A stretch of 14,099 nt of DNA from Haloquadratum sp. J07HQX50 (GTDB lineage: Archaea > Halobacteriota > Halobacteria > Halobacteriales > Haloferacaceae): NCBI GenBank assembly GCA_000416005.1, contig KE356563.1, forward strand, positions 1,007,401 to 1,021,499, written 5' to 3'. Both the position numbers and the translations under genes were made by a program. This document shows, piece by piece, positions 1-7,086 of the stretch; position 1 is the first letter of the stretch, and each line of letters opens with the position of its first letter. The notes under the pieces were generated by a model. That model saw only the letters and a program-made list of their open reading frames with translations. It was not told where the DNA came from and did no database searches.

Positions 1-354
1 CAGCCCTACACACACCCGACGTCGAACCCACATATACTGGCCAACGAACCTCGCTTACAGCAACTCTTTGAAAATCTCATGCGGAATGCAATTGAACATG
101 CTGGAGCAGAGGTTGACGTAACTCTCGGTATCACCCAAGATGGATTCTACGTTGCCGATGATGGGCCTGGTATTCCACCAACCAAGCGCACCCGCGTGTT
201 TGAGACAGGGTACACGACTGATGAGGACGGAATTGGGTTCGGGCTGAGTATCGTCCAACAGATTGTGACCGGACACAGGTGGGAGATACAGGTAACCAAG
301 AGTTCCAGTGGTGGAGCACAGTTCGAAATCACGAGTGTAGACTTTGCTGACTGA
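1..354 (+). CDS. Sensor histidine kinase, C-terminal HATPase domain (5' partial)
   Basis: The reading frame is open from base 1 and ends at TGA 352-354, giving the last 117 residues of a longer protein. ATP-binding boxes of the GHKL/HATPase_c fold appear in order: an N-box (LQQLFENLMRNAIEHAG, residues 19-35 of the visible part), a G1 box (DDGPGIP) and a G2 box (GIGFGLSIVQQIV) before the final strands. This is the catalytic half that binds ATP and phosphorylates a conserved histidine in the preceding dimerisation domain, which lies outside the window together with any sensor domain. No response regulator follows, so the partner and signal cannot be told. The frame reads through the ATG at 79, which lies inside the N-box and is not a true start. 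The domain call is very secure. Confidence 0.93.
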   Translation, partial: QPYTHPTSNPHILANEPRLQQLFENLMRNAIEHAGAEVDVTLGITQDGFYVADDGPGIPPTKRTRVFETGYTTDEDGIGFGLSIVQQIVTGHRWEIQVTKSSSGGAQFEITSVDFAD

Positions 355-368
355 CTGTTTGCCAGTCA
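352..368 (+). terminator. Possible hairpin at the end of the kinase gene
   Basis: A perfect 6-bp stem (TGACTG at 352-357 and CAGTCA at 363-368) with a 5-nt loop begins on the kinase stop codon. No T-run follows, and archaeal terminators usually rely on T-tracts, so this may be an RNA 3'-end structure or chance. Confidence 0.2.
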
Positions 369-557
369 CCCATGGCTTCTTCAGGAGCGTCGAGTGTGAT
401 GATAGCGACAGGATTGTACTGTGACCCACAACCATTGCTGAAACCAGATATCTGTGAGTCGGGCCTGCGATTGTGATCTTGTTTGCTACATCAGTTGTCG
501 GCTCCATCTCGCGCCTGAGGGCCAAAGCACCCGCTTCGTGGCGCTTGCGAACACGTG

Positions 558-764
558 TTATTCTTCACTAATATCCGCATAGAGCCGGGTCAATCCGCAC
601 TCTGGGCAAACATAGCCGGTCGCATCATAACTCTCCTTGAGTCCAATCTTTCCCAAGATACCTTCACGGCTCTCATCAGAAACAAGCTGGAGTGCATACC
701 CTTGAGCACTGCGTGGTTCCATCTCTTCGGTAATTACGTCGCAATCTGGACATCGTTGGTTCAT
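558..764 (-). CDS. Small zinc-ribbon protein, 68 aa
   Basis: This short protein has two CxxC knuckles: MNQRCPDCD at the N-terminus (Cys5, Cys8) and YVCPECGLTR near the C-terminus. They are about 47 residues apart, the usual layout of a single zinc ribbon. The intervening part includes GYALQLVSDE and may carry the fold's beta strands. I do not recognise a named family; many haloarchaeal proteins of this size are uncharacterised zinc ribbons that may bind nucleic acid or protein. I chose ATG 764 because a Shine-Dalgarno (CAGGAG) lies just before it and a TATA box about 39 nt upstream. The frame stays open to 1007, but the residues before ATG 764 look non-coding. The gene stands alone and is convergent with the histidine kinase gene. 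Confidence 0.8.
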   Translation of the reverse strand: MNQRCPDCDVITEEMEPRSAQGYALQLVSDESREGILGKIGLKESYDATGYVCPECGLTRLYADISEE

Positions 765-766
765 GT

Positions 767-772
767 CTCCTG
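767..772 (-). promoter_or_regulatory. Shine-Dalgarno of the zinc-ribbon gene
   Basis: Read on the minus strand the sequence is CAGGAG followed by AC and ATG 764. This fixes the start and makes the gene one of the few in the window with a leadered transcript. Confidence 0.6.
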
Positions 773-798
773 ACACATTCCCGGCAATGTGGTCATCG

Positions 799-807
799 TA
801 TTTAAAT
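799..807 (-). promoter_or_regulatory. TATA box of the zinc-ribbon gene
   Basis: On the minus strand this reads ATTTAAATA. It is centred about 39 nt before the ATG, which would place transcription start near 777 and leave a 5' leader of roughly 12-14 nt, just enough for the Shine-Dalgarno at 767-772. Confidence 0.6.
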
Positions 808-1193
808 CGACATCTGGAGTTGCTGATCCGTGAGACCAGACAGACATTTGAACCATCTGTCTCAACATCGGGATACTCAGTGCGGGACGATATTACGGGC
901 ACTGACAGTGACTGTCTGAGTGACCTCGTTTCAATAACCACATCAGTGGATTTCAGGCTGAGCCAGATGGCTGTTGATTTCAAAAAGTCAAAAACTGCAA
1001 GGCACATCTAAGTATATGCTAGCTGATCATTTACTGATATCCGCGCACTCTTTAGAAAGGTCAAAAACCACGATTGGTCCGCTTCTCTCAGTGCTCTCGA
1101 CACGTGGCCGCGGAGATCCACAGATGATTGGGGCAGATTCCACGTGTCCGATCGACTGAAAAATATCTACCGAGTGCCAGCCAGTTCGACATA
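808..1193. other. Gene-free stretch between the zinc-ribbon and amylase genes
   Basis: I see no convincing gene in these 386 bases. Short frames on the plus strand (763-1011 and 974-1159) lack ribosome sites and protein-like composition. A 9-bp direct repeat, GTCAAAAAC, occurs near 987-995 and 1061-1069. A 12-bp palindrome (ATATCATGATAT, 1191-1202) straddles the amylase stop. None of these has a clear role. Confidence 0.4.
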
Positions 1194-3416
1194 TCATGAT
1201 ATATAGCGCTGTCCAAGGAGCGTTGGCGTCGTAAGAATTGCCAGCGTGTCGACCTCAATCGTAACGAGATTATCATCACATGCCACGCCTATATTATGCT
1301 GCGTAAATCTATTATTCGTGTCAACGACCGAGCGGAGATCTACTCTCCGTGGCTCAGCAGCAAAATTGACGACGACAAGACGCTTCTGTGCGCCAGCATC
1401 TCGACCGAAGGCAACTATATCTGTCGCCGCCTTAGTGTCATAGGCAACTTGCATGAGCTCAGCCTCGGGGCCAAGGACATCTGAGCTCTGATAATATGAA
1501 ATGAGTCGCTGATAGAAATTGAAGTGATCTGTCGGAAGCACTGACCAGTTCATGAATGCCCGCTTGTATGGATCAGACTCAATATCATCACACCGGTCAG
1601 GGTCGTCAGCATAAGCGGGCTGTCGACGTTGGCCATGTTCAGTGATACGCCGCTCTTGACCATAATAGATCATCGGGATACCGGGAAGAGTGAACGCAGC
1701 TGCTGCGGCGGCTCGCTGAGCGTGTGCTGGAGCTTCCCGATGACCTGTCGTTGCTTCATAGCCCAACCTAGCTTCGTCATGATTCTCCGTGGCGTTCAGC
1801 ACGCGTGTATACCGCGGAAACCCGTCATGACGACGAGCGGCAATGGCCTGGAGTAGATCCCTTGGTGGGCGCTCCCCTCGAGCGATGGCATGGGCAGTCT
1901 CTGTAAACCCTGTCGTGTCGAAGTGGCAATCGAACTCTGAGGCGGCGAACGCGGCTGTTCGTGGGATAGCCTCTCCGAGTAAAAAGAACTCGCTATTTAT
2001 CGCGTGTACGCGCTCGCGAACCTCCGTCCAGAAGCTGTGTGGCACTCCCCATGCGATATCACAGCGAAATCCATCGACCCGCTCAGCCCAAAACTCAACG
2101 ACTGCTAAAGCGTGCTCACGGAGGGCAATATTATCAAAATTGAGATTTGGCTGATATCTGACATCAAAGAAGCTTGTCTGTGCAGGGGCAGCGTCGTCGG
2201 AGGTTGCGCCTCTTTGACGATCAAACCAGTCAAAGTACTGTGAGTCAGTGTCCCACGATTCAATCGCTGGAAATGCGCCGGTCTCTTGTGGCGTTGGTCC
2301 GAGTTTCTCGATAGTATCTTGAAAGAATGGATGTGGCCACCCACAGTGGTTGATCACTAAATCGAAACACACCCGAATATTGTGGTCGTGGCAGTGGTCG
2401 ACAAATGTCTCAAAGTCTGCCAACGTTCCTAAATCGTCAGCGATATCAAAATAGTCAGTCGCACTGTATCCATGTGGCCCACCTGGGGCTCGATCAACAG
2501 TCGGGCTCCACGCGGGGATGATCGGTGTCAACCACACCACATCCACACCCAAGGAATCTAGATATGTTACTCGGTCAGTGAGCGTTCCGAATGTCGTCTC
2601 ACCTGGTGCACCTGCAAACGACCGTGTGAAAATTTCATACATAACTGCATCGTCAAGCCAGTCTGGCGGACGGTTCGGCAGTGACACTGTCTCAGATTCG
2701 GGGTCAAGGACAATCTGATCGCGGACCCCAACGCGCTGACCATCGAATGGAGCAGCATAGATGCTTGTAGGGCCGTCCAATGCTGCAGCGGGGATCTGCG
2801 CTGACGTCGATTCAATACTCATGTCTGTGGTCTCAAGCTCACTCGCATCGTGCGGAAGAAACTCAACGATGAGTTCCGATTCATGTGCGTGGCTGTTAGA
2901 AGAGATTGCTGGGTTGGAGTCAATAATGAACGTTGCCGTTTCCGAGTCATAATGCCCCCTCAGGTTGATCCGTGGGAGTCCACTGGTGGCGTTTGATTGG
3001 TGAGTGGTGCCTGCCTTGGCACCTGCGGGCATCTCTCCATCAAATACCTGCAATGTCAATTCATGCATACCGTCAGGAGCATGCAGCTGGATGATATACC
3101 GGCCTGGCTCATCAGGCTCGAATTCAGCGGTGTGATGTAACCCGTGATCGTACCGCTCCCCATCATCATGCGCTGTCAGCGTATGTTTAATCGTAGCTGA
3201 ACTATCGGGTGGTCGAACTGATAGGCGCCAGCTAAACGCATCTTTGTGATAGTTTTCTGGGTTTCGCTCGGGGTCGCCTGCAATTGTTGGAGCAAGATTG
3301 TCTCGATCAAATCCATGTGCCATATCGACGAAAATCGGGTCAGCAATACGCTCGCCTACTTGGAGAAACCGTGGTGGACCAGGGTGATGACTATGAGACG
3401 GTGTTTGGCGTGCCAT
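1194..3416 (-). CDS. GH13 alpha-amylase-family glycosidase (cyclomaltodextrinase/neopullulanase-like)
   Basis: This 740-residue glycoside hydrolase probably cleaves alpha-1,4 (and perhaps alpha-1,6) bonds in maltooligosaccharides, cyclodextrins or pullulan. All four GH13 signature regions are present: DLVINH (352-357), GFRCDIAW with nucleophile Asp453, LLGEAIP with acid/base Glu482, and TENHDEAR with Asp547. The catalytic barrel spans about residues 255-640. Before it lie about 250 residues of probable beta-sandwich modules, and after it a C-terminal beta domain (about 655-740). There is no signal peptide or Tat motif, so the enzyme is predicted to be cytoplasmic, acting on imported oligosaccharides or stored glucan. 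A TTG-initiated frame reaches 3440, but ATG 3416 is preferred because a TATA-like element sits 27 nt upstream, as expected for a leaderless mRNA. Substrate assignment within GH13 is inference. Confidence 0.9.
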   Translation of the reverse strand: MARQTPSHSHHPGPPRFLQVGERIADPIFVDMAHGFDRDNLAPTIAGDPERNPENYHKDAFSWRLSVRPPDSSATIKHTLTAHDDGERYDHGLHHTAEFEPDEPGRYIIQLHAPDGMHELTLQVFDGEMPAGAKAGTTHQSNATSGLPRINLRGHYDSETATFIIDSNPAISSNSHAHESELIVEFLPHDASELETTDMSIESTSAQIPAAALDGPTSIYAAPFDGQRVGVRDQIVLDPESETVSLPNRPPDWLDDAVMYEIFTRSFAGAPGETTFGTLTDRVTYLDSLGVDVVWLTPIIPAWSPTVDRAPGGPHGYSATDYFDIADDLGTLADFETFVDHCHDHNIRVCFDLVINHCGWPHPFFQDTIEKLGPTPQETGAFPAIESWDTDSQYFDWFDRQRGATSDDAAPAQTSFFDVRYQPNLNFDNIALREHALAVVEFWAERVDGFRCDIAWGVPHSFWTEVRERVHAINSEFFLLGEAIPRTAAFAASEFDCHFDTTGFTETAHAIARGERPPRDLLQAIAARRHDGFPRYTRVLNATENHDEARLGYEATTGHREAPAHAQRAAAAAAFTLPGIPMIYYGQERRITEHGQRRQPAYADDPDRCDDIESDPYKRAFMNWSVLPTDHFNFYQRLISYYQSSDVLGPEAELMQVAYDTKAATDIVAFGRDAGAQKRLVVVNFAAEPRRVDLRSVVDTNNRFTQHNIGVACDDNLVTIEVDTLAILTTPTLLGQRYIS

Positions 3417-3570
3417 CGACTGCCAGAGGGGAGACCTCAATATAATAGTTTGGACTCATGGCTCTGTGGAGATGATACACTGACCTGTGAAAGAATACAT
3501 CACCATTTCTCCACTCGAACCCACGCCAGTCATTGACGCGAATGGAGGCACTCAGAGGCAAATCACTCAT
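3391..3570 (-). CDS. Possible small protein (59 aa) overlapping the amylase start
   Basis: An ATG-initiated frame of 59 residues ends at TAG 3391-3393, overlapping the amylase start by 26 bases in another frame. It contains a stretch rich in aromatic residues (NDWRGFEWRNGDVFFHR) and then NYYIEVSPLAVDG, which reads more like protein than noise. I do not recognise it. No clear promoter or Shine-Dalgarno precedes it, and the amylase TATA box would lie inside it. It could be a real small gene, the remains of a longer 5' coding region, or chance. Confidence 0.3.
   Translation of the reverse strand: MSDLPLSASIRVNDWRGFEWRNGDVFFHRSVYHLHRAMSPNYYIEVSPLAVDGTPNTVS
3439..3447 (-). promoter_or_regulatory. 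TATA box of the amylase gene
   Basis: On the minus strand this reads TATTATATT, centred 27 nt before ATG 3416. That spacing is typical of haloarchaeal leaderless promoters and supports the chosen start. Confidence 0.5.
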
Positions 3571-3828
3571 ATGGTGTATACTGGAGTGAGCTACCCACGA
3601 TGCGACATGTGATTCTCATAATGTATTTTGATCCGGCCACATAGATCTGTGCTGTCATCGTTCCGTTATGATTGGAATCCTCAATTTTACCAGATGTTTT
3701 ATTTACCTAAGAGCGTGTGGACTGAGAGACCCGCTATCTCCTTCTCGGAGAGATTTGTCCTCCCTCAATTACGAAGCGGTTGGTCTGGTATTTGTTTTGA
3801 GCGGGACTCCGGTATTCTTGATAGAGTC
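3571..3828. other. Gene-poor gap between the amylase region and the DUF4397 gene
   Basis: The full gap from the amylase ATG to the DUF4397 stop is 412 bases. The part nearest the amylase holds the possible 59-aa ORF. In the remaining 258 bases I see no supported gene. A plus-strand frame (3628-3849) has no ribosome site and atypical composition. A weak stem (TCTCC/GGAGA, near 3737-3752) lies downstream of the DUF4397 gene, without a T-tract. Confidence 0.4.
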
Positions 3829-5362
3829 TCAGTAGTACCCAGAGCCTGAATCGTCTCCTTCACTCGGGCTCTTACCGGTCAGTCCAGATGTCCCACCACT
3901 TGCTGTGTCTTGTGAGACAAGCACACCAAACGCCGTATCGGCCGGGTCGTCGTCCGGGGTGAGATAGCCACCAGCAAAGGCGGTGTATGTTTCCCCCTCT
4001 GCAAGTGTCACATCGACTGTTTGGACTACGTCGCCGGTGTTACTCATTCCCATCATATCATCGCGGATATTAAGCGTATACTCACCTGCAGGGACTGTTG
4101 TATAGCCAGACTCACCGTATGCCACTCCGTCAAAGAGTGTATTCATCGTTGAATCAACCGTGACGTCGACTGACGACGCATCGGGTGATAGATGAACAAC
4201 TCGAATTCGGGTAGAATCATTTTGAATCTCCGAGTTGTCATCCCGAAGAGCAAGGAGTTGGAATGATTCATCAGCAGCGTCACCGACTCTCCGCTCGCTG
4301 CAATCGTATAGTCGTCTCTGCTTCGATAGACACTGACCTTTCGGTGACAGTCGTCTCGGCGTCATCGGCCAAGGTGATCTGAATCTGCCGTTCACCAACT
4401 GGTGCCTCCAGGTACTCACTGACCGCTCCGAAGCCAACATCCTCAAGAATTACATTACCGTCAAGAGAGACGTTGACATTCGGCGCGTTTGGCGAAAGGT
4501 GTGCTACCCGGAGATTCGTAGTCGTGCTGGTAGTTGTAGTCAAGAAGCCTGATGTCGCGCCTGCCGCAGTATCCTGTGAGACCAGTAGGCCAAATGCGGA
4601 ATCTGATGGGTCATCATCTGTTGAGAGATATCCGCCCACAAATGCAGTGTATGCCTCTTCACCCCTGAGAGTGACGTCAAATTCTGCGACCACATCACCA
4701 TCGTTGCTCATTGAGTCGCCGCGAACCTGTAGCGTGTAGTCGCCTGCTGGGACGGTGACATTAGCGGAGTCGCCATACGTAACACCGTCATAGAGCACGT
4801 CGCCGTTAGAAGCAAGCGTCACATCGACGGCTGGTGCATCAGGGGATACATGGACAAGCCGCACTCGCGCCATGTTTGAGCCAGGGGTTGAGTTACTCCC
4901 TTCCAGTGTGAGCAGTTCAAACGGTTCATCTGCACCCTCACTAATCTCCCCACGTGCAGTGACTGTATAATTAGTCTCCGCTTCGGTGGGGACTGTGCCT
5001 TCGAAAACAGTCGTCTCATCGTTACCGGTAGTCGTGATCCGGACCTGCTGTTCACCTGCAGGAGCTCCGACATATTCGCTCACAGTTCCGAAGCTGACGT
5101 CCTCAAAAATGACGCTCCCATTGACCGAGACATCAACGTTCGGTGCGTCTGGCGAAACATGGGCTATCCGGATATTTGCCATCCCAGATTCGTCTTCACC
5201 CATCTGTGTTGAGGTCTCCATCGTGCTTGGGGTATCTGTTGCGCTGTCCTCTGTTGGGGTTGGAGTGGTCCCGCTCTGCCCACTACATCCAGCAAGAGCC
5301 ACTGATCCAGCGCCAACGCCAGTGAGAATACGTCGTCGTGTGAGTTTCCTCTCTTCCGGCAT
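3829..5362 (-). pseudogene. Tat lipoprotein with duplicated DUF4397 modules, frameshifted
   Basis: The N-terminus carries a twin-arginine signal (TRRRILTGVGAG, residues 8-19) and a lipobox (LAGC, lipid-attachment Cys26). A Thr/Ser/Glu-rich linker follows, so the product should be exported folded and anchored outside the membrane. From about residue 61 come alternating units that each open with a motif like HVSPDAPNVDV, typical of DUF4397 beta-sandwich domains, in the order A-B-A'-B'. The first frame runs from ATG 5362 to a TGA at 4280-4282 (360 residues) and covers A, B and A'. The B' unit continues in another frame to TAA 3829. Alignment of the two copies shows two separate single-base losses at about 4311-4313 and 4287/4288. 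They do not compensate each other, so full-length protein cannot be made without recoding. The truncated lipoprotein could still function; sequencing error is possible. Confidence 0.8.
3861..5182 (-). repeat. Two-copy in-frame duplication (about 660 nt) within the DUF4397 gene
   Basis: Matching A-unit bases lie exactly 660 nt apart (for example GGCGAAA at 5151 and 4491), which is 220 codons. Matching bases at the start of the B units are 658 nt apart (4836 and 4178). The deficit of 2 equals the two missing bases inferred between them. Further along, the offset becomes 664 because the second copy has two extra codons (DMMGMSNTGD against DSMSNDGD). Protein identity is high and DNA similarity moderate, so the duplication is not recent. 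Confidence 0.85.
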
Positions 5363-5873
5363 TTCTATGAGTGTTAGCGGTTCTACACACATGATAGCGT
5401 CGGTTATGATCGTCAACGAAAGAATCATGACTTTTGCTATCTGATGAATCCAGTGAATCGCCTCAGGGTCACTGAGAGCCACACTCACTCGTCGTCATAG
5501 AAACTGAACTCCACAGTTTCCATTTTCGTCCGACCCCGAAACACTCAGGTTGTTTCTTGTGTGGGCCGCCTCGGTGTCAGATAAAGTGCGTTGAGAATCG
5601 GAGCGTTCGTTGTCACCGCACAGATCTCTGTCTGACGCTGAATAGTCACCCTGTTCGTCGATAGATGTATACATTGTGTCTTTTCATCGTTGGACCTGAC
5701 TGTGTTGCTATCAGCGTCATATGCAGGTCGTTTTGTCGTTGTCCGGGTTGTGGTTTAGTTTAGACGTGTCTGAGTCTTCACAGAGAGCGTTCATTTATGT
5801 TAGTGCCCTCGTCGCAGCATTGTGAGGAGGGTGGCTGAAACATACTTGACCGTGTGGCCAGTTAGAGTAATAT
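5363..5873. other. Divergent intergenic region, 511 bases
   Basis: This region separates the minus-strand DUF4397 gene from the plus-strand gene at 5874. I find no RNA gene or insertion-sequence ends. The frame of the DUF4397 gene stays open upstream to 5488, but the Tat signal marks ATG 5362 as the start. A short acidic ORF on the minus strand (5495-5674) is listed separately. No strong TATA box precedes either flanking gene; CATACTT at 5841-5847 is a weak candidate for the gene at 5874. Confidence 0.4.
5495..5674 (-). CDS. Possible small acidic protein (59 aa)
   Basis: An ATG-initiated frame of 59 residues carries about 12 Asp/Glu against 4 Arg, the acidic bias of haloarchaeal proteins. 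It begins MYTSIDEQGDYSASDRD and has two cysteines far apart, with no recognisable motif. No Shine-Dalgarno or clear TATA element is present. It may be real, a gene remnant, or chance in a Ser/Asp-rich frame. Confidence 0.25.
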   Translation of the reverse strand: MYTSIDEQGDYSASDRDLCGDNERSDSQRTLSDTEAAHTRNNLSVSGSDENGNCGVQFL

Positions 5874-6206
5874 ATGGAACGTTTAGACACTGACACCGCT
5901 GCGGATCCAACAGCACTCAGTAATGCACTTCCACCTGCTTCCGGGAAGTGGAAGCGATATGAGCATACGGGCGGAATCATTGAGTATCGACTGCCAGACC
6001 CAGACGGGATGTGTGCTGTTGCGAAGGTTACTGCTCGGCCTGCTTATTTAAGCGACGCAGCAGTACAAATCAAGCCAACACGAGGGTGCTCGGGTGGAGA
6101 GACTGTTCAGTTTGAAACGATTGAAGCAGCAGTAACAGAAGTCCAGGCAGAGTTAGATACTGTGAGCGAGCGCATTGACTCAGCGTCAAATGAATCATAT
6201 CCCTGA
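5874..6206 (+). CDS. Hypothetical protein, 110 aa
   Basis: I do not recognise this acidic protein. By eye it has a short N-terminal helix (to about residue 22), a beta-rich middle (KWKRYEHTGGIIEYRL and AVAKVTARPAYLS) and a C-terminal helix (IEAAVTEVQAELDTVSERI, about 85-103). There is no signal peptide or membrane segment, so it is probably cytosolic. Its end overlaps the start of the next gene by 17 bases, which suggests co-translation. The ATG at 5874 is the first in the frame that fits, with only a weak TATA-like sequence about 30 nt upstream. Confidence 0.7.
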   Translation: MERLDTDTAADPTALSNALPPASGKWKRYEHTGGIIEYRLPDPDGMCAVAKVTARPAYLSDAAVQIKPTRGCSGGETVQFETIEAAVTEVQAELDTVSERIDSASNESYP

Positions 6207-6525
6207 TTCGGTGCTGAGCGCCATCGATGAATTTGGGGCTGATCTATTGACGCGTGATACAGAGCCCCTCGATCAGCAGCTTCGTAATGACTTACGAGTC
6301 AGAATTTCATTGAACTCATCCGCAGGTCAGGCACGTATTGAGTACTCCATCTCACATACTCAATCACACGCACATCTTCGGGCATATGGTTCATACGTTG
6401 AGACGATCGTTGATGCTATCGAAAAAAGGTTACAATCGTGGGGTATCGATCCACCATCACAGTACGAATTCGTTGAATCAGATAACAACGTTCATACCTA
6501 TTTCGGAGACGCACCAGTCAGATGA
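6190..6525 (+). CDS. Hypothetical protein, 111 aa
   Basis: I do not recognise this small soluble protein. Helical residues come first (DSVLSAIDEFGADLL), then strands (LRVRISLNSS, ARIEYSISH, AHLRAYGS), then a helix (VETIVDAIEKRLQSWG) and a polar tail. This strand-strand-helix order resembles the preceding gene product, so the two could be distant relatives or form a complex; that is inference. The ATG at 6190 is preferred over an in-frame TTG at 6175. Either start lies inside the upstream gene, so the two are probably one transcript. Confidence 0.65.
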   Translation: MNHIPDSVLSAIDEFGADLLTRDTEPLDQQLRNDLRVRISLNSSAGQARIEYSISHTQSHAHLRAYGSYVETIVDAIEKRLQSWGIDPPSQYEFVESDNNVHTYFGDAPVR

Positions 6526-6567
6526 AATAATCGTAACATCGATAGAGGGCGTCTACGACACGAGTGT

Positions 6568-7035
6568 ATGAACTCATTGATGCAGTATACGGCGCTCGAC
6601 ATCAGCGGGCAGTTTCTTGTAGGTGGTGTTGCTGCTGGCGTGGCCACACTGGTAATGGACCGGGTAATGATGCAACTACCAGAGGGTGAGACTCCCCCAC
6701 GGGTGGCTGCTGGCATACTAACCAACAAGACACCGGCGGCAGCATCATCCCGACTGGCAATTTTTATTCACTACACTGCTGCCATTTTGACTGGGCCATT
6801 ATTTGTCTGGCTACGGCTGAGTAGTGAGGCGATTGTTGGGCCGACGCCAGTGCATATCTTACTCGCGATAGCCGCGCTCTACACTGGGATGGTTGGATTC
6901 TTTATTGGTATCGTCCTCCCACGAGCGGATATCACATCGAAGAGAGTGCACGGCATCCGTCGTGATTGGGCGATTTCAGCAACGAGTTATGTCGTGGTCA
7001 CTGTTGTTATTGTGTGGACAGCCCTGCCAAACTGA
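6568..7035 (+). CDS. Four-helix integral membrane protein, 155 aa
   Basis: Four hydrophobic segments span about residues 15-31, 63-82, 95-117 and 134-152, separated by short polar loops. The loop after the first helix carries a Pro/Glu-rich turn (QLPEGETPPR) and the loop after the third carries positive charges (SKRVHGIRRDW), so that loop is probably cytoplasmic. No catalytic or transporter motif is evident. It is a conserved-looking haloarchaeal membrane protein of unknown role. It starts 42 bases after the preceding gene on the same strand and may belong to that transcript. Methionine 5 (ATG at 6580) is an alternative start. Confidence 0.75.
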   Translation: MNSLMQYTALDISGQFLVGGVAAGVATLVMDRVMMQLPEGETPPRVAAGILTNKTPAAASSRLAIFIHYTAAILTGPLFVWLRLSSEAIVGPTPVHILLAIAALYTGMVGFFIGIVLPRADITSKRVHGIRRDWAISATSYVVVTVVIVWTALPN

Positions 7036-7086
7036 ATAGATCTCAGACGACCACCGCCTGAAACACGTGAGCACTTCCAATGTATC

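Noticed and set aside
55..525. 156-aa minus-strand frame
   Set aside because: Most of it is antisense to the clear histidine kinase ATPase domain; the remainder has no motif or ribosome site.
765..1007. N-terminal extension of the zinc-ribbon protein
   Set aside because: ATG 764 has its own Shine-Dalgarno and TATA box, which lie inside the proposed extension.
763..1159. Two plus-strand frames of 82 and 61 aa
   Set aside because: They have no promoter or Shine-Dalgarno and a composition unlike the acidic proteins here; the first overlaps the zinc-ribbon promoter.
1191..1202. 12-bp palindrome ATATCATGATAT
   Set aside because: It overlaps the amylase stop, has no second copy or T-tract, and is likely chance in AT-rich sequence.
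3628..3849. 73-aa plus-strand frame
   Set aside because: It was considered as a transposase remnant, but no recognisable motif or inverted repeats were found.
4280..4446. Programmed frameshift in the DUF4397 gene
   Set aside because: Two separate shifts about 25 bases apart would be needed and no slippery sequence is evident; base loss is simpler.
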